From assembly GCF_038443675.1 (NCBI RefSeq), contig NZ_CP151762.1:868001-932000 (forward strand): a DNA stretch of 64,000 bases, given 5' to 3'. The stretch is from Yoonia sp. G8-12. Its GTDB lineage: Bacteria; Pseudomonadota; Alphaproteobacteria; Rhodobacterales; Rhodobacteraceae. The position numbers were made by a program, and so were the translations under genes. The notes beneath the pieces are model-generated. The model saw only the letters and a program-made list of their open reading frames with translations, had not been told where the DNA came from and searched no databases. The stretch's first letter is position 1. Every line of letters starts with the position of its first letter. Of the stretch, positions 34,062 to 42,050 are shown one piece after another.

Positions 34062-34286
34062 TTATCCATTCAAGATATCCATCATCATTTGGCGCTGTTG
34101 TTGATTGCGGGTCAACTCCTGCTGATAGCTGTCAACGCGGTCCTGGGCCTGATCAATTCCCATCTGCAAACGTGCTGCATCAAATTCCAGCCGCACCAGT
34201 TTGATCGCCGCGTCTTTTGGCGTGCGGGCCATGGCGCTACTGGCCATACGCGGGCGCTTGGGCATCTGGGTTTTGGGGCGTTTCAT
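34062..34286 (-). CDS. Small basic coiled-coil protein, possibly GvpV-like
   Basis: 74 residues. Very basic Pro/Arg/Lys N-terminus (MKRPKTQMPKRPRMA) followed by one long helix with heptads (LVRLEFDAARLQMGIDQAQDRVDSYQQEL). This general plan resembles GvpV of cyanobacteria and Serratia, but the match is weak. It overlaps gvpN by four bases and precedes gvpO, so a role in vesicle assembly is likely from context. Confidence 0.6.
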   Translation of the reverse strand: MKRPKTQMPKRPRMASSAMARTPKDAAIKLVRLEFDAARLQMGIDQAQDRVDSYQQELTRNQQQRQMMMDILNG

Positions 34287-35236
34287 ATGGATTTCTCCTC
34301 TTGAGGGCGCTGATCAAGGTATTTTGCGATCTGCCCAGTCGTGACCGCAATGCCGCGGCCGCTAAGGACATCAGCCGATATTTGAGCCAAGAGCGCATCA
34401 GACAGAGTTGCCGTGCGTAACCGCATTGCCGCAATCTGCGCGATCAAAATGCAGGCGCGCATCGAACAGGTTTGATCGTCTGGCGTCAGATCGCCGACCA
34501 GACGCACCATGCGTCTTGCTAAGGTAAGCGGAACACCGGTTCGCGCCGCAACGATCCCGCTTTCTGTTTCAAAAGAGTAGCGCGACATCTCAAACGTGAC
34601 CATGCGGTCAAGCAAAGCGTCGGGCGATCCGTTTACCCCGGCATAGTCGTGGGGGTTTGACGTAAGGATAATCCTGAAGTTGGGATGCGCGTGAATGCGG
34701 GGGCTGTCGGCAAGCGGGTCTGCCGCGACCAAGATACCCTCTTCCAGAACGCTCAGCAGGATGCCGTTTGCCTTTGCATTGGAGCGCGTGAATTCATCAT
34801 AAACGAGCGTATGTCCTTTGAGCATCGCATCTGCGAGGATTGCGTTTTCCCAGTCATATCGGGTCGTTTCCTCGCTTCTGCGCACCCTTTGTATGTATTT
34901 ATCAACGACCGCATGTGTTGATTGCCCTACTTGTTTTCCAACCATGTCTTCGATGTCGAGCCAATCATTCCCGGTCATGACACTGACAGGGCGTCCAAGC
35001 CGATTTGCAATCTCGAGGGCAACGGCGGTCTTGCCGCGACCGGCCGTTCCACGAAAATGAAGCGGGACACCGGCACGGGCGTAGAACAAGCCGCGGTGCA
35101 ACAGCGCTGCGACTTCATCATTCTCGAAAAACCGCCTCTTGGTGTGCAGCCCCGTCCATGGGTTATGCGGCGGTTCATCAGCATCCAGCAATGACACCGG
35201 TCGCGTTTCGTCCAATGATGGTAAGTGTTTAGTCAA
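34283..35236 (-). CDS. gvpN: Gas vesicle ATPase GvpN
   Basis: About 317 residues, AAA+ MoxR-like ATPase needed for vesicle growth. Walker A GTAGRGKTAVALEIA, Walker B HTLVYDEFTRSN, sensor 1 RIILTSNPHDYAGV and Arg region DALLDRMVTFEM are all present. Start TTG at 35236 is chosen because AGGA is ten bases upstream; a TTG at 35266 is the alternative. It is the first gvp gene after the pcl gene, 159 bases downstream of it. Confidence 0.94.
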   Translation of the reverse strand: MTKHLPSLDETRPVSLLDADEPPHNPWTGLHTKRRFFENDEVAALLHRGLFYARAGVPLHFRGTAGRGKTAVALEIANRLGRPVSVMTGNDWLDIEDMVGKQVGQSTHAVVDKYIQRVRRSEETTRYDWENAILADAMLKGHTLVYDEFTRSNAKANGILLSVLEEGILVAADPLADSPRIHAHPNFRIILTSNPHDYAGVNGSPDALLDRMVTFEMSRYSFETESGIVAARTGVPLTLARRMVRLVGDLTPDDQTCSMRACILIAQIAAMRLRTATLSDALLAQISADVLSGRGIAVTTGQIAKYLDQRPQEEKSI

Positions 35237-35394
35237 ACTGAGATCCTGTTTTAGGACGCGCCGCAAAAGTTGCTGGGTTCAAGTTCGACGATTGAGGTAA
35301 ATTATGGATTAAGATGGATAAGATTTTGTATCTATCATCACTCGGGATTTGCGATTTTCATTGTCTCGCTTAAGTACCACACGCAGCATGAGCG

Positions 35395-36648
35395 TTAAGT
35401 CCAGTCCATGACCTTACCCATGTCTGTAACGGGCAGAGATGTGGCAAAAGTAATTGTAGCGGGCCGCGCCGGAGCCGGGAGGCTGCGCACAATGTGCTCG
35501 CGCACGCGTTTAGCAACCACGTCCGTCGGTTCATTTGCCGCTGTCGGCACAATCAGGGCTTGGAGCCTGTCTCCATTCATCCGAACTTTTGCTTCTTTTA
35601 CGCATGCGATGCTGCTGATCACGCGGGCCACATGTGCGGGCGATACATTCACGCCAGCGACTTGCACCATCTTATCAATGCGACCCGTGACCTCGAAATG
35701 CCGCGGCCCTACCCATGCAAGATCGTCTTGGATATCAAGCGGCATCCCTTCACCATTTATCGGGAAGATTTCTTTATGTGCCGCGTCAAGATGCGGCAAC
35801 AGCTCAAAAGCGCTATCACGCGCTGACCGCAATCCAATGCCCCCCGTTTCCGTGGCACCATAAACCTCGATCAGGCCGGATAAATTGGTCTTGTCCAGCA
35901 CAGACCAGGTTTCTGGGGTTGACGGGGCTGCCGAGGTAATACCGGTGACGCCGGGCGGAAATTGGAGCGCTGATTGTGCAAGCTTGTTCCAAATGAACGG
36001 TGTCGCAATTACGAGATCACCGTCTCTTGCGAGAGTAAAGCAGCGCGTTGGCGTTTGTTGATACAGAGAGATCGTTTCATTGCCTGTCATGCTTGGAAGA
36101 AGACAGGAAAACAAAAACCCATACATATGGTGCGGCGGCACTAAAGAAATAATGCGCGCGCTCCTGGGGCGTTGACCAACAGGACCGGACAGCAATGCAT
36201 AAATCTCGGTTTGTAGTGTCTGAAAACCATGAATGATGGTTTTTGGTTCTGCTGTGGATCCCGACGTCTGAAATGCGATCTGTGCATTTTGTGTGACTAT
36301 GTCAAAGTGCTGCTCGACCAGATCTACCCAGTCACCTATTTTTCGCCTAATGAGGAGATAATCTTCAACGCCTGTCGTATGTAATTGAAAAAACTGGTTC
36401 ACAGCCAAGACAAGATCCAGTCTGGACAGACTATCAAACCCCAAAGAAGCTTCGTCAATCTCGATACTGTCGATGTCTGCGTGGGTGTATCCCATCGTTT
36501 GGAACGCGAGCGACTGACCTTGGCCAAGCGCCCCTTGTTTGATCAGCGCGTCTTGCCGGACGGTTATCAGGCTCAGCAGTACGCGCCGAATGGCATCTCT
36601 CGACAGATGGTGTTTCGTCATGCAGCGAACCAGTCTTTCATGCCACAT
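35395..36648 (-). CDS. pcl: p-Coumarate:CoA ligase of the PYP-activation family
   Basis: AMP-forming ligase that activates p-coumaric acid so it can be attached to the PYP cysteine. 417 residues. The ATP-binding loop is FQTSGSTAEPK near residue 130, the A5 motif VYGATETGGIG, and the hinge FEVTGRIDKMVQVAGVNVSP. The first 100 residues are not a normal ligase N-terminus; they contain LGFDSLSRLDLVLAVNQFF, which looks like an acyl-carrier helix 2 although this layout is typical of the short PYP-type ligases. The C-terminal lid is complete but ends early (TDMGKVMDWT). Start 36648 or 36621; neither has a clear ribosome site. Confidence 0.88.
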   Translation of the reverse strand: MWHERLVRCMTKHHLSRDAIRRVLLSLITVRQDALIKQGALGQGQSLAFQTMGYTHADIDSIEIDEASLGFDSLSRLDLVLAVNQFFQLHTTGVEDYLLIRRKIGDWVDLVEQHFDIVTQNAQIAFQTSGSTAEPKTIIHGFQTLQTEIYALLSGPVGQRPRSARIISLVPPHHMYGFLFSCLLPSMTGNETISLYQQTPTRCFTLARDGDLVIATPFIWNKLAQSALQFPPGVTGITSAAPSTPETWSVLDKTNLSGLIEVYGATETGGIGLRSARDSAFELLPHLDAAHKEIFPINGEGMPLDIQDDLAWVGPRHFEVTGRIDKMVQVAGVNVSPAHVARVISSIACVKEAKVRMNGDRLQALIVPTAANEPTDVVAKRVREHIVRSLPAPARPATITFATSLPVTDMGKVMDWT

Positions 36649-36675
36649 GGATCACGTTGCGTTCGCGCCGGACCA

Positions 36676-37161
36676 TCAATGACCGTTCTCTAGGTCATAC
36701 AGAAATTCGCCAACCAGGCTGTGGTAGTGGTGTCGTATATCAGAAATACGTGCCAGAAGTTGCAAGGCCAGTGCACCGGTTTCGCTGGCTGGTGCCGTTG
36801 TGACATCAAATTCCACGCCTAATGAAACGTCATGTGCGGCGTCATAAGAAATCAGCTTTTCAATTGCGTCATCCAGTGATGCTGCTTCCCATGCGCGTAC
36901 CGTGTCTTGCCGGTCCTCAGCTTGGTGAAACAGACGTACCGCCGCGACAAAGCTTTGCTGAGCCGTCCGGTATACGTTTATTTCGTACCAGTATGGAATA
37001 GCGGGGGTAAAGCTCATCGCCATCGCGAGCTCAGACCCTTCAAAACGCAAAGGGCGACTGCCGGCCCGTTTGATATGATAGGGAGTAGAGGCCTGAGCAA
37101 ATTGTGCTACCCCTGCCTGCATTGCCTGTTCGGGATGAGCGATATCCATCATCGTTGTCAT
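36676..37161 (-). CDS. Unrecognised PYP-island protein, family member A
   Basis: 161 residues; no family recognised. It shares two blocks with two other proteins of the island: GSRPLRFEGSELA (compare GKRPLKFEGLQIA at 37193-37720 and GKPPLRFKGQRHA at 38799-39263), a middle strand VYRTAQQSFVAAVRLFHQ, and a C-terminal HSLVGEFLYDLE that resembles ILVGDFLAAID of the third protein. AAGGAA lies before ATG 37161. It lies between the pcl gene and member B. No membrane segment or signal peptide. Confidence 0.72.
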   Translation of the reverse strand: MTTMMDIAHPEQAMQAGVAQFAQASTPYHIKRAGSRPLRFEGSELAMAMSFTPAIPYWYEINVYRTAQQSFVAAVRLFHQAEDRQDTVRAWEAASLDDAIEKLISYDAAHDVSLGVEFDVTTAPASETGALALQLLARISDIRHHYHSLVGEFLYDLENGH

Positions 37162-37192
37162 GTTCGTTTCCTTTTGATTGCAACCGTTCTGA

Positions 37193-37720
37193 CTATCTGC
37201 AGAACGGTATGATAGGCGCGAATGCGCTGCATATTTGCGCAATCGTATCTGTCTGAGGTGAAGACAAGGTTACGCGTTTGCCGATTTGGCTGACTTTATC
37301 TTCCCAATCTGACAAAAGGCGCCTTGGGGCATCCCGAGACACCAAACCTGCATCAAAGATCGAGCGTGCAACAGCATCAGGTGGCAAAAGCAGTGCCAAG
37401 GACATGTAGATCTCATTTGAGCGGTCAACGTAAATTGCCGCTCTATGCTCAAGAACAGCCCGCTTGAAGGAGATAGGCACGTTATAGGACGCAATCTGCA
37501 GGCCTTCGAACTTCAGTGGGCGTTTGCCGTCCCTGCGTAAACAGTGCGATGTCCACCCAGTTCGCGGTTCAAGCTGTCGTGAACTTTCTTTGCATGCCGA
37601 CCTTTGGTGTTGCATTTCGCGGGTATAGGTCCCTTTGCCACATATGTTTTGGCCAAGAAAAAGCGCGCGCATTTCAGGTGTGATTGTCACTTCGATATGC
37701 GGTTTCAAGTGCTGTTCCAT
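37193..37720 (-). CDS. Unrecognised PYP-island protein, family member B
   Basis: 175 residues; no known domain. The block DGKRPLKFEGLQIASYNVPISFKRAV matches member A and C. The first 55 residues are basic and polar (ITPEMRALFLGQNIC...), and the end differs from A and C, lacking the VGEFL motif. It starts 25 bases after the pyp stop on the same strand, so it is probably co-transcribed with pyp. Function unknown; a regulator or partner of PYP or of vesicle formation is a guess from context. Confidence 0.68.
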   Translation of the reverse strand: MEQHLKPHIEVTITPEMRALFLGQNICGKGTYTREMQHQRSACKESSRQLEPRTGWTSHCLRRDGKRPLKFEGLQIASYNVPISFKRAVLEHRAAIYVDRSNEIYMSLALLLPPDAVARSIFDAGLVSRDAPRRLLSDWEDKVSQIGKRVTLSSPQTDTIAQICSAFAPIIPFCR

Positions 37721-37744
37721 GTGCCCAAACGCTCTTGATTGCCC

Positions 37745-38119
37745 TTAGGTACGCTTCACAAACATCCAGCAATTCTGGCCGTCCGGTTGTGCCTTGAGAT
37801 GGATTTTGACGCCAACATCTGCACCTTTATAGGCGAATTTATAGTCAAACATGACATTGAGTTGTCCCGTGCGATGAAATTTCAGAAACTCGCCATGAAA
37901 CCGCTTGCCCTTGGCACAAGGGGCAACATCGTTGAAGAAGTCTTTGCCGATCATATCTTCAGGTGTCCGGCTTGAGATAAGACCTTCTGCTTTGTTGTAT
38001 TTCACGATGCGGCCATTACGGTCCAACATAACCGCACCGAATGGCAGGTATTCCGCGCGCTGGGGTTCGCGATTGAGGATGTTATCAAGGTCTTGACTGC
38101 CGAAGGGGATGATTTCCAT
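37745..38119 (-). CDS. pyp: Photoactive yellow protein
   Basis: 124-residue PAS-fold blue-light receptor that binds p-coumaric acid through a thioester. All chromophore residues of Halorhodospira PYP are recognisable, one number lower: Tyr41 and Glu45 in VKYNKAEG, Ser49 in place of Thr50, Arg51, and the attachment Cys68 in FFNDVAPC. It ends WMFVKRT like the family. A good ribosome site AAGGA precedes ATG 38119. Blue-light bleaching and a long-lived signalling state are expected. tal and pcl for the chromophore are in the same island. Confidence 0.97.
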   Translation of the reverse strand: MEIIPFGSQDLDNILNREPQRAEYLPFGAVMLDRNGRIVKYNKAEGLISSRTPEDMIGKDFFNDVAPCAKGKRFHGEFLKFHRTGQLNVMFDYKFAYKGADVGVKIHLKAQPDGQNCWMFVKRT

Positions 38120-38134
38120 GTTGCTGTCCTTGCT

Positions 38135-38572
38135 CTAGGCTTGTGTTTCTGTGGTCATGTCGTCGCCCTGTTCGTTTTCAAGAAACGAATTCGTGCGGGT
38201 CAGCGACATGTCATGAACGCGTTTGAGAGCTTGATCGCCAAACTCTTCGTGTTTCTTGGCGCGCCCTTCAGGAGCGGCCCATTTATAGTCCATCTTCCCA
38301 ACTGTGACGATGCATTGCGGGATCAGATCGAACCTTTCCTTCAAGGCATATTTTGCTGAATCGACTTCGATTTCTTCAACCGCCTCGAATTCGACCATTG
38401 CGTTCAATTCTTCGATGACGCTCTCGGCTTCGAGTTTGGCGGTGTTTGCGATGACCTCGGCGGCGGCAAGCAGAACCCATTCGGGGTGTTCGCCCCGTAC
38501 GATCAAATTGCGACTGGGTTCGCGGAATTCATATTGTCCATCAGACTCACTTAAACGTCCAATTTCTTTCAT
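38135..38572 (-). CDS. Unrecognised acidic protein upstream of pyp
   Basis: 145 residues, acidic; I do not recognise it. The N-terminal 60 residues contain a helical stretch LLAAAEVIANTAKLEAESVIEEL; later WAAPEGRAKKHEEFGDQALKR. No membrane segment. A strong AAGGAG ribosome site precedes the ATG at 38572, and pyp begins 15 bases after its stop, so it heads the pyp transcript. Divergent from member C across a 226-base gap that should contain the promoters. Confidence 0.7.
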   Translation of the reverse strand: MKEIGRLSESDGQYEFREPSRNLIVRGEHPEWVLLAAAEVIANTAKLEAESVIEELNAMVEFEAVEEIEVDSAKYALKERFDLIPQCIVTVGKMDYKWAAPEGRAKKHEEFGDQALKRVHDMSLTRTNSFLENEQGDDMTTETQA

Positions 38573-38798
38573 AGACTTTGCTCCTTTCGGCGCATCGCGG
38601 CTAATCCGCCGGAATGCATTTCGGATGACGCTTGATCAGGGAGAAACGTGAATAAATTGCAAACTCCTGCGGTCTTTTTTCTCTGCACCGCCCGATCGCG
38701 CGGCTGCCTGTGCTGATAAAAATGACTTGCTCGCCATTAACATCAAAGTAACCGCGCTGGTGTTAGGCAGAGCCTTTCAGACGGAGTTTTGCGATAGA

Positions 38799-39263
38799 AT
38801 GTCACCTGCCCGTAAACATAACGATGTAGATACAGCAAAGCCGCCGGTCGCGCCGTGGGAGATTGCTGTCGTGGGGCGATACGGTAAGCCGCCGCTGCGT
38901 TTTAAAGGGCAACGACACGCGCATATGCGCCGTCAACTATCAGCGCATGATGCCTTGTGCATTGAACTCTGGGCGCGGCGGAAGGGTGGTTTTGTTTTGG
39001 CCTACAGCGATGTTTCCACTGTCGCGCCCAAGTCCGACGCACTGGTGCTTGAACGGTTGTCCGAAGCTGTCGATCATCTTGAGGCGTTGTGCGCCAATCA
39101 ATCAAGCCTGAACCGCTATTTGGATCTTCCTGTCGCCTTGTCGCAAGTATTGCAAACGCTTGGGCGACAACAACAATTTTCGATCTTGGTTGGTGATTTT
39201 CTGGCCGCGATTGATGCTGTCAACGCACGTGTCCCAACCTTTCCACCCACAAAAGAGGTCTGA
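38799..39263 (+). CDS. Unrecognised PYP-island protein, family member C
   Basis: 154 residues from ATG 38799; a TTG at 38727 is possible. Homologous to members A and B: VGRYGKPPLRFKGQRHA, then ELWARRKGGFVLAYSDV, and the closing QQFSILVGDFLAAIDAV that corresponds to member A's end. It is on the opposite strand, divergent from the 145-residue protein and pyp. Its TGA overlaps the ATG of the next gene, so the two are coupled. Confidence 0.72.
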   Translation: MSPARKHNDVDTAKPPVAPWEIAVVGRYGKPPLRFKGQRHAHMRRQLSAHDALCIELWARRKGGFVLAYSDVSTVAPKSDALVLERLSEAVDHLEALCANQSSLNRYLDLPVALSQVLQTLGRQQQFSILVGDFLAAIDAVNARVPTFPPTKEV

Positions 39264-39997
39264 TGATGCAGCCAGAAAACTATAAGAAAAGAGCAACTGA
39301 AGTACGGCGCGCGGCCCGCGCAAATCTTCTGGAAATTCGGCAGGCACGCAGGGCGCGCAAGATTGCCGTTTCGCATGGGTATGACGCAACTTCCGCGCCA
39401 GCGAGCGGCGAACAATTCGCGCCCGAACACGTTGCGGATACCGTGGTTGAGTCGGCTTCTGAAGGGTCAGCCGCGCGTCCGCAAACGCAGACCCCTATCA
39501 CAGATGGTGCGGGTGGCGACGCTTTGGATACACTTGATGAATTGGCAGTGAAAAATGCGGCACTCTCCGAGATCGTTAATCAGGTGGGCCTTGAACAAGA
39601 TGGCATCCTGGATGCACGAACTGACGCACCGGGGTCGCATACATTGGGCGTAGAGGGTGTTCATCCCATCATCAGTGATACCGATCCTCAAGCGGCTGAC
39701 GGCCTTGCCGAAGATCACGACAGCGCTTCAACACAAGATGCCGCGCCGGATGCTGCGTGTAAGGATGATGGTGAGCAACTACCGCCAGCTTCGTCTGATG
39801 ATTGGTCTCAGAGTGAGTTGGCGCAACTGCCGGGGGCAGGTCCAGGTCTTGTTTGGATGCTGGGTCAATGCGAGATCAGCACTCTTTCCGAATTGGCGCA
39901 ATGCGATGCATCGGAATTATCCACCCAATTGGGTGTTGTGGGTCAGATTCTGGACGTTGGCGAATGGGTGCGTTTCGCGCAAGAAAACGCAGCATAA
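39263..39997 (+). CDS. Acidic protein with C-terminal helix-hairpin-helix-like domain
   Basis: 244 residues. The N-terminal 40 residues are strongly basic (YKKRATEVRRAARANLLEIRQARRARK); the middle 140 are disordered and acidic; the last 60 form a helix-hairpin-helix-like domain: DWSQSELAQLPGAGPGLVWML and TLSELAQCDASELSTQLGVVGQILDVGEW. Such LPGxGPxxxxxL domains occur in DNA-binding and assorted unknown proteins. Coupled by overlap to member C. Confidence 0.68.
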   Translation: MMQPENYKKRATEVRRAARANLLEIRQARRARKIAVSHGYDATSAPASGEQFAPEHVADTVVESASEGSAARPQTQTPITDGAGGDALDTLDELAVKNAALSEIVNQVGLEQDGILDARTDAPGSHTLGVEGVHPIISDTDPQAADGLAEDHDSASTQDAAPDAACKDDGEQLPPASSDDWSQSELAQLPGAGPGLVWMLGQCEISTLSELAQCDASELSTQLGVVGQILDVGEWVRFAQENAA

Positions 39998-40099
39998 TTG
40001 CCGAACGGTTTGCGACGTGTCTGTTGATAATGGGGGTGCTTGACGCATACCTGCGTCTGCCAACCTATTTGATGGACAAAAAGCCGTACAGAACCAGCT

Positions 40100-40447
40100 A
40101 TGCCCACAAATCCGGTAAGCCGCATCTATTGGTCAGAAAACGCCACCAAGAACCGTGATCGCTCAAAGTATCTGCAAAATGGTGGCACGCCCGACCGACA
40201 AGCGGTCAACTCATTCTTGGTCGCTCAATGATTGGGGGCCGAAGACGATAGATATCGTTCAAGTGTTGCGGCAATCATCGCTCGGCCTGGTATGCATTGG
40301 TCAATTGCACACCGGGTTTTCGCGGGCCGACACATGTTTGTTTTGCCGTCGGACAAACGCACACCCCCGAATGTCGATGATTTCATGTCCAGATTCGGCC
40401 TTATGTGTCTACGTGCGGATCGCCACGCAGTACACTTATTGCAATAA
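40100..40447 (+). pseudogene. Possible decayed small gene
   Basis: In one frame an ATG at 40100 gives MPTNPVSRIYWSENATKNRD and reads for about 43 codons to a TGA at 40229-40231, then continues without another stop as ARPGMHWSIAHRVFAGRHMF to 40447. The two parts together look coding-like, but I cannot assign a family. It could equally be chance. Confidence 0.3.
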
Positions 40448-40675
40448 ACTGCATCGTTCCGCGTTGTGCTTTGTAAATATTTGCCTTTTTTATAGGCGCT
40501 AACAATTTTTCAAAGTATGAGATTTCAGTGTCGCAATCTATTGAAATCGTTAATTTAAAGTAAGGGAATTGTTAAGACCTTTACAAACGTTTTCAAATTT
40601 TCATCTGTGTGTTCACAGAAATGTCGCGAATTTACAAAACCCACTCAACCAACATCAATCCCTCGCATAGATATT

Positions 40676-40691
40676 GTATACGGGGGTATAC
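40676..40691. promoter_or_regulatory. GTATAC-N4-GTATAC palindromic element
   Basis: Two identical six-base palindromes GTATAC are spaced by GGGG, 57 bases before the start of the first gene of the next operon. TATAC-type repeats are typical of GntR-like operators; no regulator gene is adjacent. Confidence 0.35.
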
Positions 40692-40747
40692 CATTTTGCT
40701 GGAGTCATTCGGTCCCCCGTTGCTGCATAGGTTTTTGGGAGGACATG

Positions 40748-41047
40748 ATGGCGCACGAGAAAATTCTTGAAAATGCCAGTTTTGATGTTGGCAGGGTGGG
40801 TCCGGGGCAGGGGTGGACGCAACATCCGAATGCCGAACGTCATGAAACCCTTTCTACCCATCTGATTGCCAAGCCGCGGTTAATCCAACGGGCGCGGGTA
40901 ATTTCCAAAACACATCCAAGCGAAATGATCCGCTGTATTCGGTGCAAAAGCGCTGAAAACGCCTTTGAAGCACTGGCCGTCATTCCGGCTTTGGCTGATC
41001 CATCGGTGGTTGGCGATTTCAATTTCAGCGGTATGAACAAGGGGTAG
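40748..41047 (+). CDS. Hypothetical protein at the head of the symporter operon
   Basis: 99 residues from ATG 40748, preceded by GGGAGG. I do not recognise a family. It has two Cys (MIRCIRCKSAENAFEAL) that could form a CxxC site, basic middle and no membrane segment. It ends three bases before adk. Confidence 0.65.
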   Translation: MAHEKILENASFDVGRVGPGQGWTQHPNAERHETLSTHLIAKPRLIQRARVISKTHPSEMIRCIRCKSAENAFEALAVIPALADPSVVGDFNFSGMNKG

Positions 41048-41050
41048 GGG

Positions 41051-41791
41051 ATGACTGACAAAAGCAAAATGCCGGTCCTGATCCTGCTTGGCCCCCCAGG
41101 TGCGGGTAAAGGCACACAAGCCAAGCGCCTTGAGGACAGATTTGGTCTTGTACAACTATCCACAGGCGATCTGCTGCGTCGGGCGGTTGCTGCGGGCACC
41201 GATGCGGGTATGGCCGCACAATCTGTCATGGAAGCGGGTGATTTGGTCAGCGATGATATCGTGCTGAACATCCTGCGTGACCGTTTGGATGATCCTGACT
41301 GTTCCGCTGGTGTCATTCTTGATGGTTTTCCGCGGACGATCCCACAGGCCGAAGCCTTGCAAGATCTGTTGCAGGCGCAAGGCTCACAAGTACACGCAGC
41401 GATCAGCCTTGAAGTCGAAGACGACGCAATGGTGACGCGCATTTCCGGCCGCTACACCTGTGGTGGTTGTGGTTAAGGGTATCACGAGACATTCAAACGT
41501 CCGACGGTCGATGGCATCTGCGATCAATGCGGCGGCCAAGACTTCCGCCGCCGCCCGGATGATAACGCTGACACCGTGCGCCACAGGCTTGTGGCATATC
41601 ACAAGCAAACGGCACCCCTGATCGCGTATTATCAGGCCGAAGGATTGCTGCATACATGCGATGCGATGGGCGAGATCGACAAGATCACTGACACCCTGCG
41701 CGAAATCATCCGTCCGATCGTGATAGATTTGCGCGGCGTTCAGAGCATCAAGAACAATTTAAAAAACGCTCAACTGGAGGACACACAATGA
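41051..41791 (+). pseudogene. adk: Adenylate kinase with zinc LID, interrupted by in-frame TAA
   Basis: Adenylate kinase (ATP + AMP to 2 ADP). P-loop GPPGAGKGTQAKRL, AMP site LSTGDLLRRAVAAGT and LDGFPRTIPQAEAL are intact. In the LID, CxxC (YTCGGCG) is followed by a TAA at 41474-41476 where family members have Lys (CGKGYH), and then reading resumes in the same frame with GYHETFKRP, a second CxxC (ICDQCGG) and RRPDDNADTVRHRLVAYH. So a single base change AAA to TAA explains it. The last ~20 codons before the DUF4212 start do not resemble Adk. As it lies in a symporter operon, it is probably a second copy and not the main adk, which in this group is usually near ribosomal genes. Confidence 0.88.
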
Positions 41792-42045
41792 GTGAACAAC
41801 CGGACCCAAACGCATATTGGACGGCCAATCTGCGCATCATCAAGTATAGCCTGATCATCTGGGCCATCGTGCCATTCGGTTTCGGCATTCTGTTCCGGCC
41901 TTTGCTGTCCGGTATTCAGATCGGCGGCACTGACCTTGGTTTCTGGGTGGCCCAACAGGGGTCTATCCTTGTGTTTCTTGCGATCATCTTTTTCTACGCG
42001 TGGCGTATGAACAAGCTGGACCGCGAACACGGTGTGGAGGAATAA
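41788..42045 (+). CDS. DUF4212 small subunit of a sodium/solute symporter
   Basis: 85-residue protein with two membrane segments (about 20-42 and 55-77). The AYWTANLRIIKYSLIIWAIVPFGFGIL start and the FFYAWRMNKLDREH end are characteristic of the small partner of the VC_2705-type symporter. ATG overlaps the end of the adk frame and the large subunit begins five bases after its stop. Confidence 0.92.
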   Translation: MSEQPDPNAYWTANLRIIKYSLIIWAIVPFGFGILFRPLLSGIQIGGTDLGFWVAQQGSILVFLAIIFFYAWRMNKLDREHGVEE

Positions 42046-42050
42046 TCGAG

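Larger units (their letters stand above)
39998..40744. other. 747-base intergenic stretch after the PYP island
   Basis: No convincing intact gene. It has an interrupted reading frame (see 40100-40447), an AT-rich block at about 40480-40640 unlike its GC-rich surroundings, and a palindrome at 40676-40691 before the next operon. It separates the light/buoyancy genes from the adenylate kinase operon. Confidence 0.6.

Noticed and set aside
41474..41476. Recoded stop (selenocysteine, pyrrolysine or programmed read-through) in adk
   Set aside because: The codon is TAA, which is not used for selenocysteine or pyrrolysine, and family members have Lys there; a point mutation or error is simpler.
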